A DNA stretch of 64,000 bases from Alteromonas mediterranea DE (GTDB lineage: Bacteria; Pseudomonadota; Gammaproteobacteria; Enterobacterales; Alteromonadaceae): contig NC_011138.3 of the NCBI RefSeq assembly GCF_000020585.3, positions 3,758,662 to 3,822,661 on the forward strand, read 5' to 3'. This document shows positions 34,612-44,043 of this stretch, one piece after another; positions within the stretch are counted from its first letter, which is position 1; every line of letters starts with the position of its first letter. The translations under genes and the position numbers were made by a program. Under the pieces are notes generated by a model that saw nothing but the letters and a program-made list of their open reading frames with translations, ran no database searches and was not told the origin of the DNA.

Positions 34612-34618
34612 GTTTAAC

Positions 34619-35023
34619 CTACCGCTTAGGATTAGTTGTGGTTGTGATCACTTTGGTTTTAGTAGTAACCACTTGGTTTGGAGCGGGGTCTGCAGTAATA
34701 ATGGTTTCGGTTATCACCAAAGGCTGATCATGCGCCACTGAAGATTGATGGCTTGCCCGATGAAGATTGCGAGCACTTTCATTCACAGCGCTTTCTACCA
34801 CCGCGCTTCCGGCAACAACCACACTCCCTGTCAATACCACTGGTACTGCCACGACCGCACTCGCTACCGAAGCTGTTGTCGCTAAACCTTCGGAGGCAGC
34901 TAACACACTGTGCTTACTGGCTTTACCGCTATGGTCTATAGAATCATCTGCCATTGCTGAATGGGAAAGAAGCGCACTACTGAGTAATGCAGTTAACATC
35001 AATGTTGAACGTGTATTTTTCAT
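34619..35023 (-). CDS. small exported Ala/Val-rich protein of unknown function
   Basis: A 134-residue protein with a signal peptide (cleavage after AMA, residue 25). Its centre, residues 44-80, is a hydrophobic stretch rich in Ala, Val and Ser that could be a membrane hairpin, and the C-terminus is Thr-rich (VVTTKTKVITTTTNPKR). AGGAGCAAGTGAT precedes the ATG. First gene of the DUF2145/YiaA trio and divergent from the HTH regulator. I do not recognise the family. Confidence 0.72.
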   Translation of the reverse strand: MKNTRSTLMLTALLSSALLSHSAMADDSIDHSGKASKHSVLAASEGLATTASVASAVVAVPVVLTGSVVVAGSAVVESAVNESARNLHRASHQSSVAHDQPLVITETIITADPAPNQVVTTKTKVITTTTNPKR

Positions 35024-35112
35024 ATCACTTGCTCCTGTTTGTTAAGACAAGGTTTGCCTGAACACGTACTACACTAGAACCAAGAATAAATTTCGTAAAC
35101 CAAAATGATTAA

Positions 35113-35129
35113 TGTAGTATTAAATTACA
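35113..35129. promoter_or_regulatory. imperfect palindrome between the DUF2145 trio and its HTH regulator
   Basis: TGTAGTATTAAATTACA has TGTA/TACA outer arms and partial symmetry inside. It lies between the divergent starts, 25 bases upstream of the HTH gene, and is a candidate binding site for that regulator. Symmetry is moderate only. Confidence 0.35.
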
Positions 35130-35153
35130 CCACAAGTATAAAAAAGTAATACC

Positions 35154-35888
35154 ATGAGCCAAATTAGCCTTGTATACGACACCTTGAAGCAGTGCTTACG
35201 CGAACAGCGACTCACCTATAAGCAGCTGGCAGAAACACTCAATGTGAGCGAGGCTAGCGTGAAGCGTAATTTCTCGTTACAAGCATTTAGTCTTGATAAA
35301 TTGGAGCAGATTTGTGAGTGCTTACATTTGTCGTTAAGCGATTTATTCAGTCTTTCACAAAAGCAACAAGAGAAAATTTCACAGCTATCTGAACAGCAAG
35401 AAATGGAACTGCTCGCTAACCCTAAGTTACTGCTTGCCGCGGTGTGTGTAAGAGACGGTTGGCGCTTTTCAGAACTGATCAAGCATTACGATATTGATGA
35501 AGTGGAAGGCATTAAACTAATGACAACCCTCGATAGACTGAAGCTTATCGAACTGTTGCCAAACAACCATTATAAGCTGCTTATTGCCCAAGATTTTCGA
35601 TGGATCCCCGGCGGACCACTAGAAAAGTTTATGGAACAGGAAGTGATGGTGAAGTTTATGGATCCGAAGAAGAACGAACCGTGGATGTTTCGCTTTTACT
35701 TGCGAGGGCGCTATTCACAGAGCTCGGTTTCTATTATTCAGCGGCGTTTAGAGCAGCTTCGGCAAGAAGCAGCAAAACTGAGTAGCGAAGATAATGACTT
35801 ACCTATTGAAGAGCGCCAACATGTGGGGTTACTTATGGCCATGCGGCCTTGGGAGCCTTCGCTTTTTGAAAACATGAAGCGAAAATAA
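35154..35888 (+). CDS. HTH (XRE-type) transcriptional regulator with unknown C-terminal domain
   Basis: A 244-residue protein whose residues 8-65 form an XRE-like helix-turn-helix (RLTYKQLAETLNVSEASVKRNFSLQAFSLDKLEQICECL, residues 19-57). The rest includes a second winged-helix-like segment (about 85-140, LLAAVCVRDGWRFSELIKHYDIDEVEGIKLMTTLDRLKLIEL) and a charged C-terminal helix. It is divergent from the three-gene DUF2145 operon and probably regulates it. No strong ribosome binding site precedes the ATG. Ligand unknown. Confidence 0.82.
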   Translation: MSQISLVYDTLKQCLREQRLTYKQLAETLNVSEASVKRNFSLQAFSLDKLEQICECLHLSLSDLFSLSQKQQEKISQLSEQQEMELLANPKLLLAAVCVRDGWRFSELIKHYDIDEVEGIKLMTTLDRLKLIELLPNNHYKLLIAQDFRWIPGGPLEKFMEQEVMVKFMDPKKNEPWMFRFYLRGRYSQSSVSIIQRRLEQLRQEAAKLSSEDNDLPIEERQHVGLLMAMRPWEPSLFENMKRK

Positions 35889-35905
35889 CCCCTTGAAGTA
35901 TATTT

Positions 35906-35977
35906 GGGGGTCAGAGTACATTTCGTAGAAAAGTACTCTGACCCCACGGCCTTAAAGAAATGTACCCTGACCCCATT
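35906..35977. repeat. triple GGGGTCAGAGTAC repeat between convergent genes
   Basis: GGGGTCAGAGTAC (35907-35919) and its complement GTACTCTGACCCC (35933-35945) form a long stem with a 13-base loop, and a third diverged arm, TGTACCCTGACCCCA, follows at 35961-35975. It sits between the HTH regulator and NCS1 permease stops and looks like a REP-type element that may also terminate both transcripts. Confidence 0.85.
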
Positions 35978-35978
35978 A

Positions 35979-37511
35979 TTAAGAGGCGCTTCTTGCCTGT
36001 ATGGTATCTGGTACTCTGTTGGACAGCAGCAGGTATACGACACTGGCGATTATTAACCCTACGAACCACGCGTAGGCGTAAAGCGTATCGAAAATGGCTG
36101 GTACGCTGTCTACAAACCCTGCCGCGTGCATAAAGCCGGGTATATTAGGCAAAATACCAACGACAAGTGCAGCTACACCCGCCATGTTCCAACCGTTGTT
36201 CGCACCGTATTCACCTGAATGTTGAAACAGCGCATCAATATTTAGCGTCGATTTTCTCAAAATGAAATAGTCGGCAATTAGAATACCTGCGATGGGGCCG
36301 AGGAGCGCTGAATATCCGGTTAACCAGGTGAACAAATACCCACCGGCGGTTTCAAGCAGCTTCCAAGGGAAAATAGCTACACCAATTCCCGCGGTGATAT
36401 ATCCGCCCATTCTAAAGCTAATTTTCGAAGGTGCCATATTTGAAAAACCGTAGGCAGGGGCAACCATATTCGCAGCGAGATTAGTGGTTAGTGTCGCAAG
36501 GGCTAGTGCGGCAAGGGCAAACACAACCCCCATGCCGCCCATTCGACCAGCAAGAGCGACAGGGTCCCAGATGGCTTCGCCATAAATGGTTACAGTTGCC
36601 GAGGTAACCGCTACGCCAATGAAGGCAAACAGTGCCATGGGTAAAGGTAAGCCAATAGCTTGCCCTAGCATCTGATCTTTCTGTGATTTAGCAAAGCGAG
36701 TGAAGTCGGGGATATTTAAAGCCATAGTCGCCCAAAAACCCACCATGGATGTAAGACCTGCGAAAAAAGCAGACCAAAACTGCCCTTCTTTAGCGCCACC
36801 TTCTACAAACTGTGACGGCGTGGATAGCATTTCACCAAAACCACCCGCGTTAATGTATGCCCAAGTAAGAAGCGCTAAGCCCATTAAGATCAAAAATGGT
36901 GCAGCGAAGGTTTCGAGCCAGCGTATAGACTCGGTACCGTGTTTTATAAATACCAAGTGCATCGCCCAGAAGGCAAAGAAGCATAACGTTTGAGTGATAT
37001 CTATTCCTAAAACAGGGAGTGTTTGACCTACAAAGGCATCGCCGCTAATACTGTTTAAAATAACGTAGATGGCACTTCCCCCCACCCAAGTATTTATTCC
37101 AAACCACCCACATGCTACGAGGCCTCGTGCTAACGCGGGTATTTTCGCCCCCTTGGTGCCAAAAGCACTACGTAGCAATACAGGAAAAGGTAAGCCGTAT
37201 TTCGCGCCCGCGTGGCCAATTAACATCATGGGAACGAGCACGATGATATTGCCTAACAGCACCGTAATCACTGCCTGATACCAATTCATGCCTTCAGACA
37301 CTAGCCCGGCAGATAAGAGATAAGTAGGTACGCACACCACCATGGCGACCCACAATGCCGCATAGTCTTTCCACCCCCAGGTTCTTGTTGCTTTGCTGGT
37401 TGGCGCTAAGTCCTCGTTCCATAAATCGCCATCGTAATGGGAAGGTTTTGTCATGGGTTGATTGTTGGTGTTATCCACGATCTCTTTCCTTGTTGAGTTT
37501 GTAGTGCTCAT
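35979..37511 (-). CDS. NCS1 family nucleobase:cation symporter
   Basis: An inner-membrane symporter of about 510 residues from the NCS1 family (uracil, cytosine, allantoin, hydantoin). About twelve hydrophobic helices start after WNEDLAPTSKATRTWGWKDYAALWVAM, the conserved NCS1 entry motif, and GINTWVGGSAIY is the helix 3 substrate-site region. It is the last gene of the rut locus, where the E. coli operon has the unrelated RutG, so uracil or thymine is the likely substrate. Start uncertain: ATG 37511 has no ribosome binding site, while GTG 37478 follows AAGGA at good spacing. Confidence 0.9.
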   Translation of the reverse strand: MSTTNSTRKEIVDNTNNQPMTKPSHYDGDLWNEDLAPTSKATRTWGWKDYAALWVAMVVCVPTYLLSAGLVSEGMNWYQAVITVLLGNIIVLVPMMLIGHAGAKYGLPFPVLLRSAFGTKGAKIPALARGLVACGWFGINTWVGGSAIYVILNSISGDAFVGQTLPVLGIDITQTLCFFAFWAMHLVFIKHGTESIRWLETFAAPFLILMGLALLTWAYINAGGFGEMLSTPSQFVEGGAKEGQFWSAFFAGLTSMVGFWATMALNIPDFTRFAKSQKDQMLGQAIGLPLPMALFAFIGVAVTSATVTIYGEAIWDPVALAGRMGGMGVVFALAALALATLTTNLAANMVAPAYGFSNMAPSKISFRMGGYITAGIGVAIFPWKLLETAGGYLFTWLTGYSALLGPIAGILIADYFILRKSTLNIDALFQHSGEYGANNGWNMAGVAALVVGILPNIPGFMHAAGFVDSVPAIFDTLYAYAWFVGLIIASVVYLLLSNRVPDTIQARSAS

Positions 37512-37768
37512 AGTGGCATTTAACAAACGTTGTTTCTTGATAAAAAGTCGCTCTGCGCGAAGTCGTTTACTTACGTTTAGCTTAATAAAATACAGCGTCT
37601 TTGCCTGTAAAACTGAAAGAAAAGCAAAAACACTGCCGTTTCGCGTGCTTTGATAAAGCGATACCTACATACCGTTTTGTACTTTTGGTATCTCTCCTAA
37701 TCACGTGTGTTTTTTGGAGCTAAATTTGGCGCTTCATTCAATTGGAATAAAGCGCATTACTACTCAAA

Positions 37769-40087
37769 TTAAAAATTACGCCTTACCGTTACGCCATAGG
37801 TTCTGGGTTTTGCATAAGATATTTGCGATGTACCATAAAAGCCCGTCACGTCAAAACCAATAAGCTCATGGTCTGAGTCGAACAGGTTATCTACGTAGGC
37901 AGCCAAGCTCCATTTGTCTTGCCCGTCAACCCAGGTTAAACGGGTATCGGCAGTGGCATAGCTATCAATTTCATGAGCGGTAAAATTACGCGCGTTGTGA
38001 AAGGTTTCTGATTGATAGCTAGCTGACAATTGCGCCGCCATATTGCCGTTAAAGGCATCCCAGTTATAGCGAAGCATGGCAGACGCCTGAAATTCAGGGG
38101 TAAATGGCGGTGTGGTATCAGCAAAATAGCCAGAGGCCACCTCTAAGTCTTCAACCACCGCATCGGTATAAGAGAAATTCACCATGACATCTACGCTGTC
38201 TGCTGGCGTTAAAAAGACCTCTAGTTCCACACCACTAAATGACGCTTCTTCATTGGTAACCACACCCGCGTTATTTACCCACGAAAACGATTGGTAATCG
38301 CTGTAGTCATAGTAAAAAACATTGGCATTAAACACGCCGCTTCCCTGCATAAAGCTGTGCTTTAAGCCAGCTTCGTATGAAGTCAGCTCTTCAGGTTCAT
38401 AAAAGCTAAATCCACCTAATAGTGGTGCATTGAAACTGCCCGCTTTTACACCTCGATTTATACCGGCGTAGTAAAGACTATTGCCCACGCTATACTCTAA
38501 TTGGAGTTTAGCTGACCATAAGTTTTGATCGTTTTGTTCATCCATTACCTCTAACGAGGCCGTGCTAGTATCAATTTCTATAATGCGATCGTTGGTATTT
38601 TCATTCTGATACACATTACCCAAAAAGTCTTTGTTCTCGCGGGTATAGCGCAAGCCGCCCACTAAAACAAGGTCATCGGTTAAGCTATAGTCTACCTGTC
38701 CGAATACAGAGTAAGAATCAGTTTCAAGCGATACTAACGTATTGTTTTCTTCGCCACCTAAAAAGAAGGTAGTGGGTGAACCCGCTAACCCTTGACTGTA
38801 ATCCGTATCGATAGAAAGGTAATAAAGCCCTCCAACCCACTTTAAGTCGGCAGTTTCACCTGAAAAGCGAAACTCTTGGCTTAACTGTTCGATGGTGCTA
38901 TTTGACTGGAAGATAAGCTCAGGAGACGCCGTTTGGTCAGAATCAAGACCAACAGTACGCTTGAATTCTTTATAATCTGACATCGCAAAGAAATCGAAGC
39001 TTTCAAAGGCATAGTCTAGTGTTGCCGCCAAGCCTTTTGACTTGATTTTGTTTTGATCGTCAAAGGCAAAGTCTTTATTTACCTTATTGCCCGAACCGTC
39101 AGGGTCAAAGTTACCGTTGAAATCACCACCTTGCACTGGGCGGAAGGGGTCGCCATTAAAATTACCATCTACGCACACACCCGCTTGAATAGTGTCACAG
39201 CCTAGAGGATCGTCGGCTGCGAAAATGACATCTATCACATTGCCTGCGGCATCTTTTACTTCTGTGGTATTTACCACCTGATACGGGCCTTCACTTTTGG
39301 TGGTATCAGACCAGTTACCGCTTAGAAGTAAGGTGCCTTCCTCGCCAATATCAAACATCAGCTGGGCACGAAACGCTTTAGTATCGTCGTTGTAGCCGTC
39401 TTCTCCGCCGCCTACTGAACCCAAGCGCGTATCGGGTGCTGCACCGTCTTCATAAATATTTTCGAGTATTTCACCTTGCTGATTGGTAAACCCAGAAAAG
39501 CGACCATAAATGCCATCTGCTATTTCCCCAGATATTGCCCCTTCAAAACGATATTGTTCGAAACGGGCTGCGGTAAACTCTGCATAGCCCTCGGTGTCAG
39601 CAGTAGGTTTTGCGGTAATGGTATTTACCAGCCCGCCCGTGGCGTTTCTGCCAAACAATGTCCCCTGCGGACCTTTTAAAATTTCTATACGGGCTACGTC
39701 GAATAAGCCAAAGGTTTGTGCTTGGGTACTTGCTAAATATCCGCCGTCCACATAGACCGCCACCGGCGCTTCAGCCAAGTCAGCGTAGTCGTTTTGCACC
39801 ACGCCTCGAATATTGAAAATAGCGCGCTGGCCACCAATATCACCGGCTAGCGACACACCTGGGGTAAAGGCGATAAGCTCGGTACTGCTCTCAAGGCCCA
39901 GCGCTTCTAATTGCTCGCCTGAAAAGGCGGTAATAGCAATACCCACATCGCTTATATTCTCGTTGCGCTTTTGCGCGGTAACTTCAATACTTTCCCAAAC
40001 ATTCTCTGCAGCAAAGGCTGCTGGCGCACTTAACGCCATCCCAACGGTTAACGCCAGCAGACGCTTGTGTGTATTTAACGTATGCAT
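37769..40087 (-). CDS. TonB-dependent receptor linked to rut genes
   Basis: A 772-residue outer-membrane receptor: signal peptide ending near AFAA (residue 27), TonB-box-like region, plug domain (VTAQKRNENISDVGIAITAFSG; IEILKGPQGTLFGRNATGG at about 133-151), and a 22-strand-type barrel that ends in the terminal Phe motif YGVTVRRNF. It resembles the substrate-diverse receptors of Sphingomonadales/Alteromonadales rather than siderophore receptors. It lies between mmsA and the NCS1 permease and is probably the outer-membrane entry for a pyrimidine-containing compound. A 290-base leader with a strong hairpin precedes it. Confidence 0.93.
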   Translation of the reverse strand: MHTLNTHKRLLALTVGMALSAPAAFAAENVWESIEVTAQKRNENISDVGIAITAFSGEQLEALGLESSTELIAFTPGVSLAGDIGGQRAIFNIRGVVQNDYADLAEAPVAVYVDGGYLASTQAQTFGLFDVARIEILKGPQGTLFGRNATGGLVNTITAKPTADTEGYAEFTAARFEQYRFEGAISGEIADGIYGRFSGFTNQQGEILENIYEDGAAPDTRLGSVGGGEDGYNDDTKAFRAQLMFDIGEEGTLLLSGNWSDTTKSEGPYQVVNTTEVKDAAGNVIDVIFAADDPLGCDTIQAGVCVDGNFNGDPFRPVQGGDFNGNFDPDGSGNKVNKDFAFDDQNKIKSKGLAATLDYAFESFDFFAMSDYKEFKRTVGLDSDQTASPELIFQSNSTIEQLSQEFRFSGETADLKWVGGLYYLSIDTDYSQGLAGSPTTFFLGGEENNTLVSLETDSYSVFGQVDYSLTDDLVLVGGLRYTRENKDFLGNVYQNENTNDRIIEIDTSTASLEVMDEQNDQNLWSAKLQLEYSVGNSLYYAGINRGVKAGSFNAPLLGGFSFYEPEELTSYEAGLKHSFMQGSGVFNANVFYYDYSDYQSFSWVNNAGVVTNEEASFSGVELEVFLTPADSVDVMVNFSYTDAVVEDLEVASGYFADTTPPFTPEFQASAMLRYNWDAFNGNMAAQLSASYQSETFHNARNFTAHEIDSYATADTRLTWVDGQDKWSLAAYVDNLFDSDHELIGFDVTGFYGTSQISYAKPRTYGVTVRRNF

Positions 40088-40377
40088 GTTTTACTCTCGT
40101 TTATAGTTCTTTTGACAAGCCTTGCGGCGGTGTTGTCCCGATATTTTTTTAAGAGTAACGGTCGACGTGAACTGCTTATCGATTGCCACTAGGGTGCAAA
40201 CCTAAGGCAGGACTGGAGAGGAACTGCCAAAGGTTTGCGGGTTTAAATTGTTATTATTAATGGCTTAGTGTTAAGCCTGGTTCTAGGCGTAATTTGTTCT
40301 GCTTTTTCCCAGCTAACGTTAGCTTTTACGACAAGGTTTTCTTAGCGAACTAACCGTTTTTTCGAAAAAACGCCTTG
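40088..40377 (-). promoter_or_regulatory. leader/promoter region of the TonB receptor
   Basis: No gene is seen. The region holds the long hairpin at 40196-40238 and a perfect palindrome CGTTTTTTCGAAAAAACG at 40355-40372, six bases after the mmsA stop. Both lie in the untranslated gap that separates rutA-mmsA from the receptor and permease, so they may mark transcript ending or processing and independent expression of the receptor. Confidence 0.5.
40196..40238 (-). ncRNA. 43-base hairpin in the TonB receptor leader
   Basis: GCAAACCT and AGGTTTGC pair perfectly as the lower stem, GGCAG and CTGCC as the upper stem, separated by a symmetrical two-base internal loop (AA/AA as read on the plus strand, TT/TT on the minus strand), with a 13-base apical loop at 40211-40223. 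There is no T-run after it on the minus strand, so it is not a standard terminator. It lies about 109 bases before the receptor start codon and may act as an attenuator, a processing site or part of a riboswitch. I could not match it to a known riboswitch class. Confidence 0.45.
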
Positions 40378-41868
40378 CTAGCTAGGAAAAGAAAAGCTCA
40401 CTCCTTCTCGAACGCCACTTGAAGGCCAACGCTGGGTGATAGTTTTGCGCTTGGTATAAAAGCGAACGCCGTCTGGGCCGTATGCATGAAGGTCACCAAA
40501 CAGTGAACGCTTCCATCCGCCAAAACTGTGATAAGAAACGGGTACCGGCAGCGGTACGTTAATACCTACCATGCCCACTTGAATGTTGTCAGAAAAGTAA
40601 CGGGCAGCTTCGCCATCCCGTGTGAATATGCAGGTGCCGTTGCCGTATTCATGCTCGTCGATGAGCTGCATGGCTTGCTGCATACTTTCAACGCGCATCA
40701 CCTGAAGCACTGGGCCAAAGATTTCCGCTTTATAACTGGTCATTTCCGGCGTGACGTTATCGATAAGGGTTGCGCCCAAGAAAAATCCGGTTTCATAGCC
40801 TTCAACGGTGGGGCTTCGCCCATCCACCACCACGTTAGCGCCTTGCTCAGCGGCACTCGTGATATAACCTTCTACTTTCTCTTTGTGCTGTAGAGTAATA
40901 AGCGGGCCAAAATCGTTAGAGGCATCGTCAAATGCCCCCACTTTCAAGCCTTTCATGGCTGTTTGCATTTTATCTACGATTTTGTCGGCCACCTCATCGC
41001 CCACCGCTACCACTACTGATAACGCCATACAGCGTTCTCCGGAAGAACCGAAAGCTGCGCCAAGCAACTGGTTTACCGCGTTATCAATGTCAGCATCTGG
41101 CATAACAATAGCGTGGTTTTTAGCACCGCCTAAGGCTTGGCAGCGCTTGCCGTTCGCGTTTGCTTTTGAATAGATGTATTCAGCAATAGGCGTAGAGCCT
41201 ACAAAACTCACCGCTTTAATGCGTTCATCATCAAGAATTTGATCAACGGCTTCTTTATCGCCATTCACCACATTAAATACGCCATCAGGTAGCCCGGCTT
41301 CTTTGAGTAGCTTAGCTAAGAAAATAGCGCAGCTTGGGTCGCGCTCTGAAGGCTTAAGTACAAATGTATTTCCGCACACTATGGCAAGCGGGAACATCCA
41401 AAGCGGCACCATAGCGGGAAAGTTGAATGGCGTAATGCCGGCAACCACACCAAGAGGCTGAAACTCACTCCACGAATCGATGCTTGGCCCAACATTCTTA
41501 CTGTGCTCGCCTTTAAGCAACTGTGGTGCACCACAGGCAAACTCTACGTTCTCGATACCACGCTGCAGTTCTCCTGCCGCATCGTGGCTTATTTTTCCGT
41601 GCTCCGCGCCAATTAGCGCGGTTATCTCTTCAGCATGCTCTTCCAGTAAACTTTTGAATTTAAACATGATGCGAGCGCGCTTGCTAACCGGGGTATTCCG
41701 CCATTGAGGGAACGCTTGCTGTGCGCTCACAATGGCATCGTTCACCGTGGCTTTCGATGCCAGTAAAACCAGTTTTTCTGCTTCCCCCGTTGCCGGGTTA
41801 TAGACATCTTGCATGCGCCCTTTGGGCGTACAGGTTTCACCATTTATAAAGTGGCCTACTACTTTCAT
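40378..41868 (-). CDS. mmsA: CoA-acylating (methyl)malonate-semialdehyde dehydrogenase
   Basis: A 496-residue aldehyde dehydrogenase that turns malonate semialdehyde (or methylmalonate semialdehyde) into acetyl-CoA (propionyl-CoA), using NAD+ and CoA and releasing CO2. MmsA-type features: N-terminus HFINGETCTPKGRMQDVYNPATGE (also in ORFs of this class), GITPFNFPAMVPLWMFPLAI, the catalytic Cys in GSSGERCMALS, and C-terminal QRWPSSGVREGVSFSFPS. It follows rutF by 19 bases on the same strand. Since the Rut pathway yields malonate semialdehyde, this enzyme gives a route to acetyl-CoA alongside RutE. Confidence 0.95.
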   Translation of the reverse strand: MKVVGHFINGETCTPKGRMQDVYNPATGEAEKLVLLASKATVNDAIVSAQQAFPQWRNTPVSKRARIMFKFKSLLEEHAEEITALIGAEHGKISHDAAGELQRGIENVEFACGAPQLLKGEHSKNVGPSIDSWSEFQPLGVVAGITPFNFPAMVPLWMFPLAIVCGNTFVLKPSERDPSCAIFLAKLLKEAGLPDGVFNVVNGDKEAVDQILDDERIKAVSFVGSTPIAEYIYSKANANGKRCQALGGAKNHAIVMPDADIDNAVNQLLGAAFGSSGERCMALSVVVAVGDEVADKIVDKMQTAMKGLKVGAFDDASNDFGPLITLQHKEKVEGYITSAAEQGANVVVDGRSPTVEGYETGFFLGATLIDNVTPEMTSYKAEIFGPVLQVMRVESMQQAMQLIDEHEYGNGTCIFTRDGEAARYFSDNIQVGMVGINVPLPVPVSYHSFGGWKRSLFGDLHAYGPDGVRFYTKRKTITQRWPSSGVREGVSFSFPS

Positions 41869-41887
41869 TTCAAATCTAATCCTTTAG

Positions 41888-42418
41888 TTATGCGTCTTTA
41901 CACGCGCTGTGATAGCCGCGCTGATAATATAAGAGTGCGTCGGCCTCTGGGTCTTGCTTAATGTCTACCACCTGGCAGAAAAGCACATCGTGTGTGGCCA
42001 CACTTTTTACATCTGTGATAATGCAGTCAAAGCTAACCGCCGCATCCGCTAACCGCGGGCAGCCGGTTGCAGACTCTACCCACTCACCAATTTGAAAGCG
42101 TTCATTCATGGGCGCTTTGCCACCAAAGGTATTAGAAATAGATTGATGCTGGGAAGTCAGCGTGTTGATAACCAAGTGCGTGCTGTTTTTAAACACCTGA
42201 TGCACAGAGGCGCTTCGGTTTAAGCACACTAACAGTGTGGCGGGGTTGTCGCTTACGCTGCACACCGCGGTGGCGGTAAAGCCTGCTCGCCCCTCTGGGC
42301 CATTTGTTGTAACGACATTTACGGCTGCCGCTAAGCTAGACATGCCTTGACGGTACGCCTCTGAGGTTACCGGGGGAAGCACTTCCGTTACTGCGTTTTT
42401 TATTGCGGTAATAGTCAT
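41888..42418 (-). CDS. rutF: flavin reductase RutF
   Basis: A 176-residue flavin:NADH reductase of the RutF/HpaC family that supplies reduced FMN to the RutA oxygenase. Typical blocks are MSSLAAAVNVVTTNGPEGRAGFTATAVCSVSDNPATLLVCLNRSAS and FCQVVDI. ATG 42418 is chosen because AAAAAGGATATACGT sits just before it; an upstream in-frame start would overlap the rutE stop. It follows rutE by 23 bases and precedes mmsA. Confidence 0.93.
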   Translation of the reverse strand: MTITAIKNAVTEVLPPVTSEAYRQGMSSLAAAVNVVTTNGPEGRAGFTATAVCSVSDNPATLLVCLNRSASVHQVFKNSTHLVINTLTSQHQSISNTFGGKAPMNERFQIGEWVESATGCPRLADAAVSFDCIITDVKSVATHDVLFCQVVDIKQDPEADALLYYQRGYHSACKDA

Positions 42419-42441
42419 ACGTATATCCTTTTTCGTTAGCG

Positions 42442-43062
42442 TTACAGTATTTGACAAGCTTGTTCGAAGCTTAAGCGAGGCAAACGTTTGTGCACTTTCT
42501 TTCCATCGCCATAGCCAATGTTAAGTAAGAAGTTCACCTTCCACGTGCTATCGGAAAAGAATGTGTCGTTAAGTAATTTGGGGTTAAAGCCAGACATGGC
42601 ACCGGCATCAAGACCTAGTGCACGCGCAGCACTAATGAGATAAGCGCCCTGCATTGAACTGTTTCGCATCGCGGTTTCATAAGCCGCTTCTGGGCTTGAG
42701 GTAAACCAGCTCTTAGCATCCGCATAAGGAAATAGCGTAGGTAACTCTTCATAGAACTCTTCATCGTAAGCCACGATAACCGTACAAGGTGCGGTCATGG
42801 TTTGCTCAACATTACCGCTTGAAAGACAAGGTTTGAGTTTCTCCCGCCCTTCATCTGACGTAATAAAAACAAAGCGCGCCGGGCTGCAGTTTGCCGATGT
42901 CGAGCCTACTTTCACTAAGTCATAAAGTTGCTTTAGCACGGCCTCATCTATCTTTTTATCTAGCCAGATGGTGTGGGTGTGTGCATCACTAAATAGCTGG
43001 GCTAGACCACTTTCGCTAATAGGGTCTTTTGTTCCAATTTCAGTTGTCTCTGATACCGTCAT
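42442..43062 (-). CDS. rutE: malonic semialdehyde reductase RutE
   Basis: A 206-residue nitroreductase-fold flavoprotein that reduces malonic semialdehyde to 3-hydroxypropionate, removing a toxic product of pyrimidine degradation. Conserved blocks: the N-terminal [40 protein letters not shown], and [12 protein letters not shown] chose ATG 43062 with GGAAAG upstream; the frame stays open 20 codons further but that extension is unlike RutE. Position between rutD and rutF as in E. coli. Confidence 0.93.
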   Translation of the reverse strand: MTVSETTEIGTKDPISESGLAQLFSDAHTHTIWLDKKIDEAVLKQLYDLVKVGSTSANCSPARFVFITSDEGREKLKPCLSSGNVEQTMTAPCTVIVAYDEEFYEELPTLFPYADAKSWFTSSPEAAYETAMRNSSMQGAYLISAARALGLDAGAMSGFNPKLLNDTFFSDSTWKVNFLLNIGYGDGKKVHKRLPRLSFEQACQIL

Positions 43063-43148
43063 TTCAAATTCTTTCCAGTGTTTTAAGTTGTTCGGCAAAG
43101 TCTTAAATGACTTTGATAGCAACGCTTGTGTAGGAGCACGGCTTGCGA

Positions 43149-43985
43149 CTACGCTACGCGCTGCAAATATTCCAATACCAATTTATTAAATGCATCAGGC
43201 ACAGTAATGCTTGAGGCATGACCGCCATATTCCATCACCGACAGTTCGGCATTAGGCATGCGGTCTACTAACATCTGAGAGCGCTGCCAGGGCACTAGGG
43301 TGTCGTCTTTGTTCGCCAGCGCAAATGTTGGCGTGGTGATGCCCTTTAACTTGTCATCAATATCAAACGTGCTAAGTGCGCCAATACGAGCAAGCAAGTT
43401 ATTCACGTTGGGAAAGTGGTTAAGCAACTGTGCCTCTTCCTCTTCCAAGTGCTCGGCGTTTTGGGCTATCCAGTCAGGCGGAAACAGCAGTAACGCCTGT
43501 AGCTGTAGGTACATATCTTTTCTATCTGCTGCCAATAAGGCTTTGCGTATGTCAAAGCAGCGCAGCGTGTGCGGGTTTGGGCTACTCCATGCGTTTACTA
43601 GAACCATGCTTTTAAGCAAATCAGGCTGAGTTAACGCAAGCTGAAGCCCTACCAAGCCACCAAGCGCGTGACCAACGAAGTGACATTGCTGCACCTCAAG
43701 TTTTTTCAGCAGTACATCGAGTTCATCCGCCATGTGCAAAATGCTGTATTCACTGCACAAATCAGCCTCGCTCTTATTGGTACCAAGCTGGTCGTAAGTG
43801 ATCACTCGATAGTGTTGAGTAAAGTCAGCCAATTGGGGCTGCCAAAACTTAGCTGCCCCGCCTAGCCCCGAACTAAAAACAACGGTTGGCGCGTCGGGCG
43901 ACGTTAGACCATGTATTTCGTAATGTGTCTTGCCGCGCATTTCGCTTTTCATACTGGTGCCGCCGGCCTGCATTTCAGAAGGCAT
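43149..43985 (-). CDS. rutD: alpha/beta hydrolase RutD
   Basis: A 278-residue alpha/beta hydrolase, the family that speeds release of ammonia and carbamate from the aminoacrylate/carbamate intermediates of the Rut pathway. The nucleophile elbow is GHALGG, so Ala stands where Ser normally sits in G-x-S-x-G, which agrees with the RutD family's non-classical mechanism. His in YGGHASS is near the C-terminus. ATG 43985 follows AGGTGAG; a GTG nine bases earlier is in frame. It is 58 bases after rutC and ahead of rutE. Confidence 0.9.
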   Translation of the reverse strand: MPSEMQAGGTSMKSEMRGKTHYEIHGLTSPDAPTVVFSSGLGGAAKFWQPQLADFTQHYRVITYDQLGTNKSEADLCSEYSILHMADELDVLLKKLEVQQCHFVGHALGGLVGLQLALTQPDLLKSMVLVNAWSSPNPHTLRCFDIRKALLAADRKDMYLQLQALLLFPPDWIAQNAEHLEEEEAQLLNHFPNVNNLLARIGALSTFDIDDKLKGITTPTFALANKDDTLVPWQRSQMLVDRMPNAELSVMEYGGHASSITVPDAFNKLVLEYLQRVA

Positions 43986-44043
43986 AGAGCTCACCTACAT
44001 AGAACCAGTGGGCACAGTTAGCGGGGAGTCCAAACATAACCGC

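Noticed and set aside
40355..40372. Palindrome CGTTTTTTCGAAAAAACG as a terminator after mmsA.
   Set aside because: The stem is almost all A-T with no loop and no GC clamp, so it is a weak terminator at best; listed only as part of the leader region.
40088..40377. Possible cobalamin, TPP or glycine riboswitch in the TonB receptor leader.
   Set aside because: A GCCACT-like stretch and a GGAGAG stretch are present, but the conserved cores of these riboswitches, in order and on the correct strand, are not. Kept only as an unassigned hairpin.
43062..43122. Upstream extension of RutE by 20 residues.
   Set aside because: The extension does not look like RutE and the downstream ATG has a suitable ribosome binding site.
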